A stretch of DNA of 64,000 nt from Marinobacter persicus (GCF_002934325.1 NZ_PTIV01000016.1:1-64000), one strand, 5' to 3'. Positions 29,127 through 38,090 are shown, counted from the first letter of the stretch. Translations and numbers: made by a program. The notes: generated by a model not told the origin, from the letters alone.

Positions 29127-31226
29127 TCAATCAGCATCGTTCCCCATCTGCTTTTCGAACGCCTGTCGAATGAGCCCCATTACATAGGCCAGCTCAGATT
29201 CCTCACTTAACCCTACTTCTACATCGCCATTTCCCCAACGTCCGAGGTTGGTCACGTCACGAGCCATCCCTTTCGGATCGCTCAACTCGTGAAACGGCAT
29301 ATTCAGAGACAGTCGCAAACGGGTCTTTTGCGGGACCACATCGACAAAGTTCGTCTCGGCTTTGAACGCTATATAGAGCTTGAGAACTTCTTCAGTGACG
29401 CTCGGGTCGAGCGCCTGGACTTCCTTTCGGAGCTGCTCAAATAGAGCGCGCATTGGGGTCCCGTTTGCTAGTTGAGGGTGATCCTCAAGATTGTAGGCTT
29501 CTGGTTTGACGGCCACGTTGCGGTAGGTATCGAGGATCTCGTCCGGCAATACCGGAGCCGCCCAAACCCGCACCGCTTCCTGGGCCAGCTTGGCGGCCCG
29601 ATTCTTAATTGAGTCCTCATTCCATGCTTCTACAGCTCCCAGGCCCTCGTTGAGCCGTAGAGGGCTTTGTTTGAATCCGCCCTGCATATCGCGCTTCTCG
29701 ATGAAAGCTCGGTCGCTGTACTCTGAGTTGTAGCCCGTAAGAGTCAGGTTACCCAGCGTATGCAGCCAGGTTTCATGCACACGCTTCCATTCCGGACCTA
29801 GCTCATCCTTCCATCTAGCAGACAGATTCTCATTCTGCGGCATGATGTGTTCAATCGTGTATTCGTCGACCGGAACCCGCTCCTTGCGCTCGAAATTCTC
29901 CAGGCGGCGTAACCAGTAACTCCGGCTGCGGAAATTATAGAGATCGCGTACTGCCAGTTCCCTTTTGAACTCTTCGTCATTCGGAAAACGCCGGTATGAC
30001 TTCAAACCGAGCAGGTGAGCCTTGACGCTCTCCAGGTAACGGTTCTTCTGCAATGATTTGTGAAAGGTCGCAAAGGTCTTGTTCAGCGAGTTTGTGGGGA
30101 TGGCACAAACGGCACGACGGAACACATAAGCCTCGATCAGCCGAATAGCGCTATGAAAGTCATCTTGGGACAGATTGTCCTGTTGGTAATCATGGTAAAG
30201 TTCCAACAGAAACGGATATGCCACATCGACTTTGAGTTCACGCAGATCTTTAAATGCCATTCCGAGCTGTTTATCTGTTTCTTTCCCCAATGCCATCGCA
30301 CAAAAATACCGAGCGAAAGCATGTATTTCGGCAACCAATGAATCGACACCAGCACTCGCAACTTCGGCGCGACGTGAATGCTGTTTGAAAGCCTCGTACA
30401 CTTCATCTAACCGTGGAATTTCCCCGGTTTTAACCGTGAGGTAGTGACGCATGAAGCTGTCAAAGTAAACGCCATAGCCTTCTTGCCCGAATTCCACCTC
30501 CATCGGACGCCAGTGGTCGCGATAGAGCCGAGTTTGATGCTCCGGCTCCAGTCCCATCAGCACATAGTTCCGGATCAGGTCAGCCTGGCTCAAAGCTTTT
30601 CCTGTGGAATTCATGCTCTCAAAAATGAGTTGCGGGTTATCCTGGTCTCGGCTCAGCGCAATATCAACGATGATGAGCTTTGAAAGGCCCCGGCAGAGGG
30701 TTTCCAGTTCCCCGTTTAGCCGCTCAATCTGGCTGTTGAAGAACTCGAAGTTTTCTTGGATTCGAAGAGAACCGTCATCAGGTAACGGCTTCTGCGTGAC
30801 CAACGCCAGCAGGCTCTCTTTGTCCGTCTGGGTCAATAGCAGTTTGTAAGCTCGCTCACCGTCTTCCAACGGGTTAAGCAGGTAGTAATTGCGCAGCTTC
30901 TTAGCCGAAAACCCCTCCAGAGTCTCTGTGTTCCCAAGGTGTCGAGATAGCGCCTCAAGAATCAGCATGGTGGTAGTCAGTCGCTGTTGCCCATCAATGA
31001 CCAGCAATGGTGATTGACTGGACACCTGATAAAGCCCCTTCTCGATGTAGACCACCGAGCCAATGAAATGTGCTGATATACCATCGTTGGTGCCGGCTCG
31101 CATAATGTCGTCCCACAGTTGGCGACATTGCTGTTCAGACCAGGAATACGTTCTCTGGTAAATCGGAATGACAAATTGTGGCGACTTCTTCAGGAAGTCG
31201 AGCAACTTGGCTTCTGTAGCTTTCAT
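29127..31226 (-). CDS. DUF262/DUF1524 protein, GmrSD-type defence nuclease
   Basis: A 699-residue single-chain GmrSD-like protein. The N-terminal DUF262 (ParB/DndB-like) domain shows IPIYQRTYSW (20-29), IDGQQRLTT (77-85) and ESMNSTGKALSQADLIRN (203-220). The DUF1524 HNH nuclease shows EHIMPQN (459-465) and GNLTLTGYNSEYSDRAF (492-508). The last 110 residues match a DUF5655-like module. Members such as GmrSD and BrxU are NTP-dependent enzymes that cut modified phage DNA. All key motifs are present. It lies 27 bases after an hsdR remnant and downstream of the TrlF-like gene on the same strand. Confidence 0.88.
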   Translation of the reverse strand: MKATEAKLLDFLKKSPQFVIPIYQRTYSWSEQQCRQLWDDIMRAGTNDGISAHFIGSVVYIEKGLYQVSSQSPLLVIDGQQRLTTTMLILEALSRHLGNTETLEGFSAKKLRNYYLLNPLEDGERAYKLLLTQTDKESLLALVTQKPLPDDGSLRIQENFEFFNSQIERLNGELETLCRGLSKLIIVDIALSRDQDNPQLIFESMNSTGKALSQADLIRNYVLMGLEPEHQTRLYRDHWRPMEVEFGQEGYGVYFDSFMRHYLTVKTGEIPRLDEVYEAFKQHSRRAEVASAGVDSLVAEIHAFARYFCAMALGKETDKQLGMAFKDLRELKVDVAYPFLLELYHDYQQDNLSQDDFHSAIRLIEAYVFRRAVCAIPTNSLNKTFATFHKSLQKNRYLESVKAHLLGLKSYRRFPNDEEFKRELAVRDLYNFRSRSYWLRRLENFERKERVPVDEYTIEHIMPQNENLSARWKDELGPEWKRVHETWLHTLGNLTLTGYNSEYSDRAFIEKRDMQGGFKQSPLRLNEGLGAVEAWNEDSIKNRAAKLAQEAVRVWAAPVLPDEILDTYRNVAVKPEAYNLEDHPQLANGTPMRALFEQLRKEVQALDPSVTEEVLKLYIAFKAETNFVDVVPQKTRLRLSLNMPFHELSDPKGMARDVTNLGRWGNGDVEVGLSEESELAYVMGLIRQAFEKQMGNDAD

Positions 31227-31253
31227 AACGGACGTTATCCCTTTTTTGTTCTG

Positions 31254-31613
31254 TTACTGTGATTCAACGCTGGTTTTGACCTGGTTATACACAGCCCGCA
31301 TCAGGTACTGAGAAGCGATATTGCGGAAGGATTCGTCGTTCATCAAGCGTATGAAGATGTCTTCGTTGCCGTCCATTCGCTCTACAAACAAATTCTCAAG
31401 CTGCTTGTTAAATACCGGTTCGAAATTCTCCAGGCTGTTGGCCATGACGGCCTGCCGTAGCTGTTCGTTGGCAACAGCGGTTCCCTTCACCTGATCGAAG
31501 AACAGCTGATCCGCCGGGGTAAATTCAGTACCAAATCGCTCGTTGAGCTTGTCGACCAGCGTCGATAACTGCACCTCTTCCTCTCCCTGGCCGGTGCCGA
31601 CCTCGATCGGGCC
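31254..31613 (-). pseudogene. C-terminal remnant of type I restriction subunit HsdR
   Basis: An in-frame stretch of about 119 codons without a proper start (GTG at 31574 is the only candidate) reads GPIEVGTGQGEEEVQLSTLV... and contains NERFGTEFTPADQLFFDQV, ANSLENFEPVFN and ERMDGNEDIFIRLMND. This is the characteristic C-terminal helical tail of type I restriction HsdR proteins. The helicase and nuclease domains, hsdM and hsdS are absent. It lies between the TrlF-like gene (9 bases) and the DUF262 gene (27 bases), so it may still be translated through coupling. Confidence 0.75.
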
Positions 31614-31624
31614 TTAAGTTGTCC

Positions 31625-34540
31625 TTATCGCTTGAAAGCGTACTTACGCTCTCGCTCTTCGAATGCAAGTTGCCCCCCCTCTAGAACCTCGCAAATATGC
31701 TCTCTAATGCCGAATTTCTTAAGCAATGAAGGCGCATCTGGTTCGAAAAACGTGCACTCCATGGCGCCGGAAACATATTCGAATCTAAATTGCTCGTTTT
31801 CCATATCATGCTGCTGGCCAGCCTGATTCGCGACGATAACACATTCGGAATCCGTGGATACAACCATATTAGCGTTGTGAGTGACCATGATGATTTGTCT
31901 TTTCTCTTTCCTTTCCCTAATAAAGTCGCGGAGTTCATTATAAACTGTTCGGTTATCTAAATTATCTTCAGGCTGATCTATAAGTATAGGGTGAGAGGAA
32001 TTGCTCAAGTGTAGTATGAGATGGAGAAGCACCAGTCCTCGCTTACCGGGCGACATGCTGATAATGTCGTCATTTTTATAAAGCAAGTTAAAAGATATGT
32101 AAAAGCAATCCTGAAGTAGATTTCTAAGGATTAGTTCCTCGTTCGCACTCTTTCGAACTTTATGGGCGATCTGGGAGAAATCTCGAACCTTCTCGCTCAG
32201 GGTGAATATAGAGTCTAAATGCGTGTCTTTTGAGTAAATATAATTGTTTTCACTATCAATCGAGTCGCCTAGAATACTTGCAAGGCTTCCTCTGGCATCA
32301 AAACAGTTTATGAAAGAATCGAAACTATTGTGATCGAATTCTAGGCTAGCTTGAAGCGTTATATTTTCATTGTCTATCTTCGCAGCACCATTGAAAAGCG
32401 CCTCTATTTCACCATATGTGTCAAACAACTGCTCATACAGGGCTTTAAGCTGATCAGAAGCTGCTTTTCCTTGTTCGAGAGTGCTTTTGACCTTCTTGCC
32501 TGCTTCTTGAATAGCTCTAAGCTTAGCTTCTTCCCGTTTTTGCGCCTCTAGAAGTCCTTTCAATTCGTTTTGGCTTTTTACTTTAGACGAGAATTTTTCA
32601 AGACTTTCCGTGGTATTTATAATTCTTTCATCTAGCGAGCCTATCAAGCTATTAGCGCGGCGAATGTTCTTTCCCGCTTCTATTGGCAGGTCATCAATAA
32701 TTTTCTGAATCTTAGCCAGTGTTATCTGAACAAGGCGGCTTCCAGTGTGAAACCGTTTTTTTTCTGACTCTTCAGAATTCGTCATAAGAGCTACGTTTCT
32801 AAACGAGTCTTCCATCTCTCTTACTAATTCATTTTTTAGCTCAGTGTGTATTTCAATATATCTTAAAAGAGACGAACGCCTTTTTTCACTAACTGACAAT
32901 CTGTCGCTAAGCTTTTTATAAATCTTGCTTTCTTCAGGAGTAAAACCTGATGATTTTTTTATTTTTTCTATTTTTTCTTTTATTTTTTCTCTTTCATTAT
33001 TTACCGAATTCTCAGCTCCTATTTTTTCCTTTTCGCTCTTTTCTTTTGCATACTTGTGTCTGAGGGATACAAGTTTTGTAACCTGTGTACTGATGCTCTC
33101 ATTCAACGAATCACATTTTTTAAAAAGCTCTTCAGCATCTAGCTTTATTTCCCTGTCTTGATATAGAATTTCGAGTACAAGCTCATTGAGTTGATCTCGA
33201 CCACTTTCCTCGGCTAATTTATTTATATATAGCTGAGGTATATAGGTTATTGGTCGTTGGTCGTTTGTTTCTCTAAAGCTTTGTTTAGTGTTGTCGTTCC
33301 AAGTGATTTCAAAGTCGAAATTTGATTCATTTTCAAATTCTGGATAAGTACTTGCCTTTGCTAGATCACACTTCTTTACGGTTTCCTCTTTGTTTGCCGT
33401 CCTTGAAATATGATAGAGTAAAAGCGATTTCCCTGAGGATTTGCCACCAATAATCGAATTTAAATCCGAATTTAATTCTATTTTATATTCAGGAAAAATA
33501 TTTTTCCCACTGGAATCTTTGAATCGAACAGAGTCTATAACTTCATAGCTTACCTTATCGCCAGGGCAGGTATCTTGAATAGCAACCCGTGACCTCGGCT
33601 CAAATACTACCTGCTTGAGGCCCTCAAAAGTAAGATCAGCCTTTATCCAAGTGTTATTTTCTTCGTCAGGCTCAAAAAGTGTGTCGTATGCATGTGCATC
33701 AGAACCCCATATACAAGCTTTAGGTAAGCCAAATTCTTTTCTGAAAGAGGTAGGATTATCGTGATAATCTCCGAGCAAGAAGCTTCTCGTACGCTTGTTA
33801 GATGAGAATATCAGTTGGCTCTGTTGAATAAGTGTCTTCCGAGTACCGTGACCGGCCGAGTTCCAACTTACTCTGCTGAGGTCTTCGTCACACGGCAAAG
33901 CTAACAAGTAGTTTTTTTTGAATCTTCCATCTTCGGTGAGCAGTTCTGCTATTTCGCTTGTATTGACCGAGGCATTGCAGATCCCTACCGCAAGGGCAGA
34001 TTGGCCTCTAAACTCGGGGTGTTCTTCAATTAGTCTTTCACCATATTCTATCAAGTTTTCTTTGGTTAAGGCTCTTCTCTCTGCTTTAAGCCCTGTTTCA
34101 GCGTGAGTTTCAAACTGTATTCTAGATAAAAACTCTCTTTGGATTAATGTGGGAGACAATTCATTGGAAAGGATAACGTGGAAGTTGGTCCGCCTATTCC
34201 ATTTTAAGTCGACCTCTTTGCCTACTACGAGTTTGTCCAAGCGAAACTCGAGATTTGGGAAAATAGCAATATTCTTAATTTTCCTGATTTCATCCTCATC
34301 AAATAGCTCAGATAGTTTATCATCGTTGAGAATATAGTCTTCGACTACTTTTTTATAGCCGTCAAGAAGGCAATAGTCGGTCAGGCCAATGGCACTTACA
34401 TTATGATCTATTGCTGACCGAAAGAGTTTTCTGACGTAATTGTCAAAGTCGTCGCCGAACTGGTTGTTCAGAATTGAAAATGGGGTATGGACATGGAGGT
34501 CCCACTTTCTCCAAATTGATCCTTTTGAGCAGTTTTTCAC
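31625..34540 (-). CDS. TrlF-family PHP-phosphoesterase/SMC-like ATPase
   Basis: A 971-residue two-domain protein. The N-terminal PHP domain shows DLHVHTP (14-20), GLTDYC (about 53) and GSDAHAYDT (about 277), with the usual metal-binding His and Asp residues. Walker A IGGKSSGKSLL follows near residue 350, then a long Glu/Lys-rich coiled coil (about 470-700), and the C-terminal ABC half with ILIDQPEDNLDN and IIMVTHNANMVV. It thus resembles a RecN/SMC-type ATPase joined to a nuclease-like head. Family members cluster with restriction and other defence genes. The gene is much more AT-rich than the core genome, a sign of recent transfer. Confidence 0.85.
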   Translation of the reverse strand: MKNCSKGSIWRKWDLHVHTPFSILNNQFGDDFDNYVRKLFRSAIDHNVSAIGLTDYCLLDGYKKVVEDYILNDDKLSELFDEDEIRKIKNIAIFPNLEFRLDKLVVGKEVDLKWNRRTNFHVILSNELSPTLIQREFLSRIQFETHAETGLKAERRALTKENLIEYGERLIEEHPEFRGQSALAVGICNASVNTSEIAELLTEDGRFKKNYLLALPCDEDLSRVSWNSAGHGTRKTLIQQSQLIFSSNKRTRSFLLGDYHDNPTSFRKEFGLPKACIWGSDAHAYDTLFEPDEENNTWIKADLTFEGLKQVVFEPRSRVAIQDTCPGDKVSYEVIDSVRFKDSSGKNIFPEYKIELNSDLNSIIGGKSSGKSLLLYHISRTANKEETVKKCDLAKASTYPEFENESNFDFEITWNDNTKQSFRETNDQRPITYIPQLYINKLAEESGRDQLNELVLEILYQDREIKLDAEELFKKCDSLNESISTQVTKLVSLRHKYAKEKSEKEKIGAENSVNNEREKIKEKIEKIKKSSGFTPEESKIYKKLSDRLSVSEKRRSSLLRYIEIHTELKNELVREMEDSFRNVALMTNSEESEKKRFHTGSRLVQITLAKIQKIIDDLPIEAGKNIRRANSLIGSLDERIINTTESLEKFSSKVKSQNELKGLLEAQKREEAKLRAIQEAGKKVKSTLEQGKAASDQLKALYEQLFDTYGEIEALFNGAAKIDNENITLQASLEFDHNSFDSFINCFDARGSLASILGDSIDSENNYIYSKDTHLDSIFTLSEKVRDFSQIAHKVRKSANEELILRNLLQDCFYISFNLLYKNDDIISMSPGKRGLVLLHLILHLSNSSHPILIDQPEDNLDNRTVYNELRDFIRERKEKRQIIMVTHNANMVVSTDSECVIVANQAGQQHDMENEQFRFEYVSGAMECTFFEPDAPSLLKKFGIREHICEVLEGGQLAFEERERKYAFKR

Positions 34541-34710
34541 ATATCCCTCGCAGTCAACCGTAAGAATTGCTTTTTATTGTCAAACTATCGTATACACAGG
34601 TCGGTGCGAATACAAAAAAATCTAGGTCTTTCGACAAATCTTGTACCCAGAGGATTACGTAGTTCAAGCCAAATACTGTTTGTAATCATCCACTAAAATA
34701 GATGCATAAA
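34541..34710. other. Short gene-free stretch upstream of the TrlF-like gene
   Basis: About 170 AT-rich bases that should carry the promoter of the TrlF-DUF262 unit (minus strand). I see no conserved motif beyond general AT-richness. Confidence 0.4.
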
Positions 34711-34746
34711 GCCCGTCGGAAAGGGACGGGCCTGAACGATTTTTTG
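34711..34746. terminator. Hairpin terminator at the 3' side of the mobI-like gene
   Basis: GCCCGTC, loop GGAAAGG, GACGGGC, with a T run (34740-34746) on the plus strand and only a short TTTA on the minus strand. By position it should end the minus-strand mobI-like transcript. By T-run strength it reads better on the plus strand, where no gene precedes it. Confidence 0.5.
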
Positions 34747-34747
34747 T

Positions 34748-35326
34748 TTAGGATTCTGGAGGCCGAAGGCCATCGAAGTGCGCCTCCAAACTGTCCAACT
34801 GCTTCAGGTTTGCCCTGACGAGACGGCGCATGTGAGTGAGGTTTGCATTCATGATACGCACTATCTCAAACCCGGCTTCGGTCTCCTCAATGATGGGCCT
34901 TTCCCAGTCGTGAGCGCGGTTAAATGCGGGTTTTGAGTACCGGTGTTTCAGGGCACGGCGGATGTGTTCACTGAAAACCGCATGTCCCTTACCGTTTTTC
35001 ACTCTTACGAAGGTGTTGTAGTACCAGTGCATTTCCAAGCTGCCGTGCAGCATTCTCACCCGGCAGCCGTGATGGCCAGGATAGCCTCTCGTTTCTTTGG
35101 TTCGATGAGCCTCATTATGCGCCCAGAAATGGTCCGACAGTCGCTGAGCGAGATAGCGAAGGCGCGCTCGCTCCATATCCAGGCTTTTGGAAAGTGATTG
35201 TAGATACTGTCTGCATTGACCAAGTGCCATTCGGCGCCCCTGATGATGGTCAAACTCCCCGGCGCGCGCCACCTCATGCCACTTATCGGTGATTTCCTGA
35301 ATGGTTTTGGGTTTGCTCATTAGCAT
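34748..35326 (-). CDS. MobI(A/C)-like conjugative mobilisation protein
   Basis: A 192-residue basic protein. The block CRVRMLHGSLEMHWYYNTFV (about 89-108), FSEHIRRALKHRYSKPAF and the C-terminal helical ETEAGFEIVRIMNANLTHMR resemble the MobI family of SXT/R391 and IncA/C elements. There MobI is needed at oriT to start transfer. ATG candidates are M1 and M3; a CAGGAG site lies before the first. About 100 bases upstream lie inverted repeats of the kind found at oriT. On this island it would let a helper conjugative element mobilise the DNA. The family call rests on remembered pattern, not a search. Confidence 0.55.
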   Translation of the reverse strand: MLMSKPKTIQEITDKWHEVARAGEFDHHQGRRMALGQCRQYLQSLSKSLDMERARLRYLAQRLSDHFWAHNEAHRTKETRGYPGHHGCRVRMLHGSLEMHWYYNTFVRVKNGKGHAVFSEHIRRALKHRYSKPAFNRAHDWERPIIEETEAGFEIVRIMNANLTHMRRLVRANLKQLDSLEAHFDGLRPPES

Positions 35327-35359
35327 TCTCCTGTTGGTTGATGTTCAAGAGAAATGCTA

Positions 35360-35428
35360 CTGGCCGCAGAGACAAACCCACGGGTCTGTAATTTGCCAAT
35401 TTGGGCAAAAGTAGCCGTTTACCCCAGA
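35360..35428. other. Candidate oriT upstream of the mobI-like gene
   Basis: Two adjacent inverted repeats lie here: ACAAACCC/GGGTCTGT around ACG (about 35372-35390) and TTTGCC-AATTTG-GGCAAA (35393-35410). In SXT-type and IncA/C elements the origin of transfer lies next to mobI. This region, and the 100 bases between the mobI-like gene and the next small gene, is the obvious place for it here. Confidence 0.35.
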
Positions 35429-35584
35429 TTATCTGGAATTTTTATCGATCTGGCGGCGTGCTTTAAGCTTCCGGTTGAGAAATGCTTCCAGCTTGTCAGC
35501 ATTCAGGTATGTGATGCCGCAGATCGCCAGGATAACGGCGACAAAGCCGAGGAAAGCAATGAGTGTGACGAACATATCGATCAT
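35429..35584 (-). CDS. Small single-span membrane protein
   Basis: A 51-residue protein starting MIDMFVTLIAFLGFVAVILA with one long hydrophobic helix and a basic tail ending RQIDKNSR. ATG 35584 has AGGAGA seven bases upstream, which supports translation; the longer in-frame extension has no such site. It lies between the serine recombinase and the mobI-like gene on the same strand. Function unknown. Confidence 0.6.
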   Translation of the reverse strand: MIDMFVTLIAFLGFVAVILAICGITYLNADKLEAFLNRKLKARRQIDKNSR

Positions 35585-35625
35585 GTGAGTTCTCCTGTTT
35601 TCGTTCTTTGATTGCAAATTGCAGC

Positions 35626-36255
35626 CTATGCTGCACCTGACTGCTTTTGTTCCTTTGCGACAGAGGCAATCAGATGGCGCGAACAACCCAGGATGTCCTG
35701 GATTTCGTTATAGCTATGGCCAGTGCGCAGTAAACTGGCGATGTGTTGCCGCCTCTTCAGATCAGGTTGACGCCCCTGATACTTACCCTCGCTGCGAGCC
35801 TTGTTGATCCCTTGATTCTGTCGGCGACGTCTGTCCTCATAGTCTTTCCGGGCTACCGCTGCCAACATGTCGAGCATCATGCTGTTGACCGCCTGCAAGA
35901 TAGATTCGGTAAAGCCGGTGTCGTCTTTCTTGTCCAGAGCCAGCCAACTCGTTGGTAACTCGGGCGAGACAATCGCCAACCGCTTGGCTGCCAGCTTCTG
36001 TTTGAGCGTATCCCAGTCCTGCTGTTTAAGGCGGGCAAGCCGGTCTATCTGCTCTACCAGCACAATGTCACCTTCACCAGATTCGGCAATCAGTCGCATC
36101 AGTTCGGGACGATGCAATGTGGCACCGGAGACGTTCTCGGTATAAAAGGCAGCAATGCGCTGACCGTGTTGCTCGGCAAACTGGATTAGCGATGCTTTGG
36201 CCCGCTCGGCATTTTGTTCCTGGGTCGATGCTCTCAAATAGGCGCGTATAAACAT
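35626..36255 (-). CDS. Serine recombinase / resolvase-invertase family protein
   Basis: A 209-residue small serine recombinase. The N-terminal catalytic domain has YLRASTQEQNAERA with the nucleophilic serine at about residue 10, the arginines of EQIDRLARLKQQDWDTL, and ARKDYEDRRRRQNQGI. The C-terminal HTH is IASLLRTGHSYNEIQDILGC. AGGAGG lies five bases before ATG 36255. It could resolve island multimers or act as a DNA invertase; no inverted target was found nearby. It is probably co-transcribed with the genes at 36376-38090. Confidence 0.88.
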   Translation of the reverse strand: MFIRAYLRASTQEQNAERAKASLIQFAEQHGQRIAAFYTENVSGATLHRPELMRLIAESGEGDIVLVEQIDRLARLKQQDWDTLKQKLAAKRLAIVSPELPTSWLALDKKDDTGFTESILQAVNSMMLDMLAAVARKDYEDRRRRQNQGINKARSEGKYQGRQPDLKRRQHIASLLRTGHSYNEIQDILGCSRHLIASVAKEQKQSGAA

Positions 36256-36375
36256 TCATGCCTCCTCAGTCTGTTATAAGTGGTTCCGTTTGGCCGGTCT
36301 GTTTTAAATGGTTACTTGTCATGGTAAGCGGCCTGAGCAGTTGGTTCCCCTGATGTGTACCCATCAGGAACCACC

Positions 36376-36765
36376 TCAAGAGTCGAAAAACTCCCCGAAC
36401 GGATCATCCTCTCGGAGGATCGGATTGACTCTGAAGTCATCGAAGAGATCGCCTGCGCCTTCTTGACTCCCGGTATCGGAGGTTGTCGTGCTGCTTGGAC
36501 CGTTTTCTTCCCTACCACCGCCTCGACTAAACGACGCCATCTTTTTCTCGAATTCAGGAAACGTCATTTGCCCATCGAGTCCCTTGGCGAAAACCGTCTT
36601 GTAAGCATCGACTGCGGCCATTGCGAAACGAATAAGCAGTACGACCACCCAGAGCAAGAACAATAGATACCATGCGTAAAGCGCTGCATCGACGCCACTA
36701 AAGACGAGCTCCACAAAGCCGATCCCGGCGAGCCCCACTACTACTATTTTTGTTACTCTCACCAT
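36376..36765 (-). CDS. Hypothetical membrane protein with acidic tail
   Basis: A 129-residue protein with two hydrophobic segments (IVVVGLAGIGFVELVF and LYAWYLLFLLWVVVLLIRF). A short linker and a Ser/Gly/Thr-rich low-complexity stretch (about 78-103) follow, then an acidic tail DDFRVNPILREDDPFGEFFD. No family recognised. It lies 70 bases after the papain-fold-like gene and 120 bases before the serine recombinase, all on one strand. Confidence 0.55.
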   Translation of the reverse strand: MVRVTKIVVVGLAGIGFVELVFSGVDAALYAWYLLFLLWVVVLLIRFAMAAVDAYKTVFAKGLDGQMTFPEFEKKMASFSRGGGREENGPSSTTTSDTGSQEGAGDLFDDFRVNPILREDDPFGEFFDS

Positions 36766-36835
36766 GGTTTCAGCCCCCGATAGCTCTTTACTTCGAAGCT
36801 ACCAGAACCTGAGAAAATGCAAGTTTTGCCCGGCG

Positions 36836-37249
36836 TCAGGCCGCAGCGGCTTGCCCGGCTAGCCATGGCAGTTTCACCTTGCTGTAGGCATCATTTGTCA
36901 TCGCCCTCAAATCCTCCGTGTCCAGGCGTGAAACCAGCCACGCAGTGCCTTGGTATCGAACTCTGGGGTAGCTGGATGGCTGGAATACACCGTGAGGGAG
37001 GTCGTCCTCATCGCCCAGCCACTGTCTGAGCCGGAGATCGATACACCAGCCCTGTTCGAGCTCGATCCAGCAATGGGGAGCGGTGGCCATTCGGCTCAGT
37101 CGGTCCTCTGCGTATCCGATACGACATTGATGGAAGATGCCTTGCTCACTCAGAGCATTGCTGATCACAGAGGTCATGCAGTTGCTATCGATTTTGGCGT
37201 CTTCAAGCGGCAACAGCGCGAACTCAAGTTCATCATGCCAGTCACTCAT
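36836..37249 (-). CDS. Hypothetical protein with possible papain/transglutaminase-like triad
   Basis: A 137-residue soluble protein. The spacing of Cys in DSNCMTSVISNAL (residue 24), His in TAPHCWIEL (about 59) and Asp in GWCIDLRL (about 71) follows the Cys-His-Asp pattern of small transglutaminase-like or NlpC-type folds (compare NC..., PH-W-x-E, x-ID). If real it would be a peptidase, amidase or transferase. The ATG overlaps the stop of the upstream lipoprotein gene by 8 bases, so the two are coupled and likely act together. The assignment is pattern-based only. Confidence 0.55.
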   Translation of the reverse strand: MSDWHDELEFALLPLEDAKIDSNCMTSVISNALSEQGIFHQCRIGYAEDRLSRMATAPHCWIELEQGWCIDLRLRQWLGDEDDLPHGVFQPSSYPRVRYQGTAWLVSRLDTEDLRAMTNDAYSKVKLPWLAGQAAAA

Positions 37250-38090
37250 GATCTGGCTCCTTGAACATCAGTCGCTGGCCCTGCTCGTAAAGCACTGGGT
37301 ACGGCAGCGGTTCGCCATCCTGGACGACGGTGCCGGGAGGAAAATACATCACCATCCAGGATGGTAAGGCACCACTGACCGTGCGGTAGAACTCGTCCAC
37401 AGGGAAGCTTTGTTGTTCACCTGACTGCCGGAAAATGAGGCGAGAGTAATTCTCTGGATGATTGGCCGCGATGTTGAAGCTTTCAGGTCCAGTACCTTCC
37501 ACGTAGAGCGGTGACTTCCAGCGATTCGGAGTTTTGATGTTGTAGGCAACCACACATTGATTCACACCACATCCATGCTCAGCGCTTTCAATCGACCAAA
37601 GCACCAGTGGATGGCCGTCAATCTCGGGCGTCTCCACGTTACTGAGTTTGGTGGCCCTCAACGCCATATCATTGGCAGCTACTCGGATGGCCTGGTCCAC
37701 CAGATCCACATACTGCTCATAGGCCTGAGCCTCCGAACTGGCCATAGACGCTGGCATCCATCCCATCAGGCTTGGTCTCGCCGACGGATTGTCTGGAGTC
37801 ATCATGATGTCAGTAGCGTTGAACAAAAACGTCTGGTTACCTGAGAGATGTCGAAGCGGTGCATCGAATGAAGTCGCCAGGCTGGCGAGATCCAGTAATG
37901 GCACCAACATGCCTTTACTGTAGGAGCGAGTGCCATCCCCAGAATCCCGCAAGTCCATATCGTAGATGCCACCGGCTCTCGCCAGGTTTAAAGCCCGAGA
38001 CTCTTCCTGATTGTAAACTCGTGGGGTGGCCGCGCAGCCAGCCAGGGCAGCGGCCAATATTGCCGTAGTTAAGGGTGCTAATCTTTTCAT
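37242..38090 (-). CDS. Hypothetical lipoprotein
   Basis: A 282-residue protein with a clear lipoprotein signal (MKRLAPLTTAILAAALAGCA, Cys at 19). The mature part has two cysteines in EHGCGVNQCVV (about 173-178), which may form a disulphide in the periplasm. No family recognised. The AGGAGG site lies nine bases before the ATG. It is the first gene of a likely operon with the papain-fold-like gene, the acidic-tail membrane protein and the serine recombinase. Confidence 0.65.
   Translation of the reverse strand: MKRLAPLTTAILAAALAGCAATPRVYNQEESRALNLARAGGIYDMDLRDSGDGTRSYSKGMLVPLLDLASLATSFDAPLRHLSGNQTFLFNATDIMMTPDNPSARPSLMGWMPASMASSEAQAYEQYVDLVDQAIRVAANDMALRATKLSNVETPEIDGHPLVLWSIESAEHGCGVNQCVVAYNIKTPNRWKSPLYVEGTGPESFNIAANHPENYSRLIFRQSGEQQSFPVDEFYRTVSGALPSWMVMYFPPGTVVQDGEPLPYPVLYEQGQRLMFKEPDHE

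Noticed and set aside
28939-29130. Minus-strand 63-codon frame after the DUF262 gene, possibly an hsdS scrap
   Set aside because: TTG start, no ribosome site and no motif that I can tie to HsdS.
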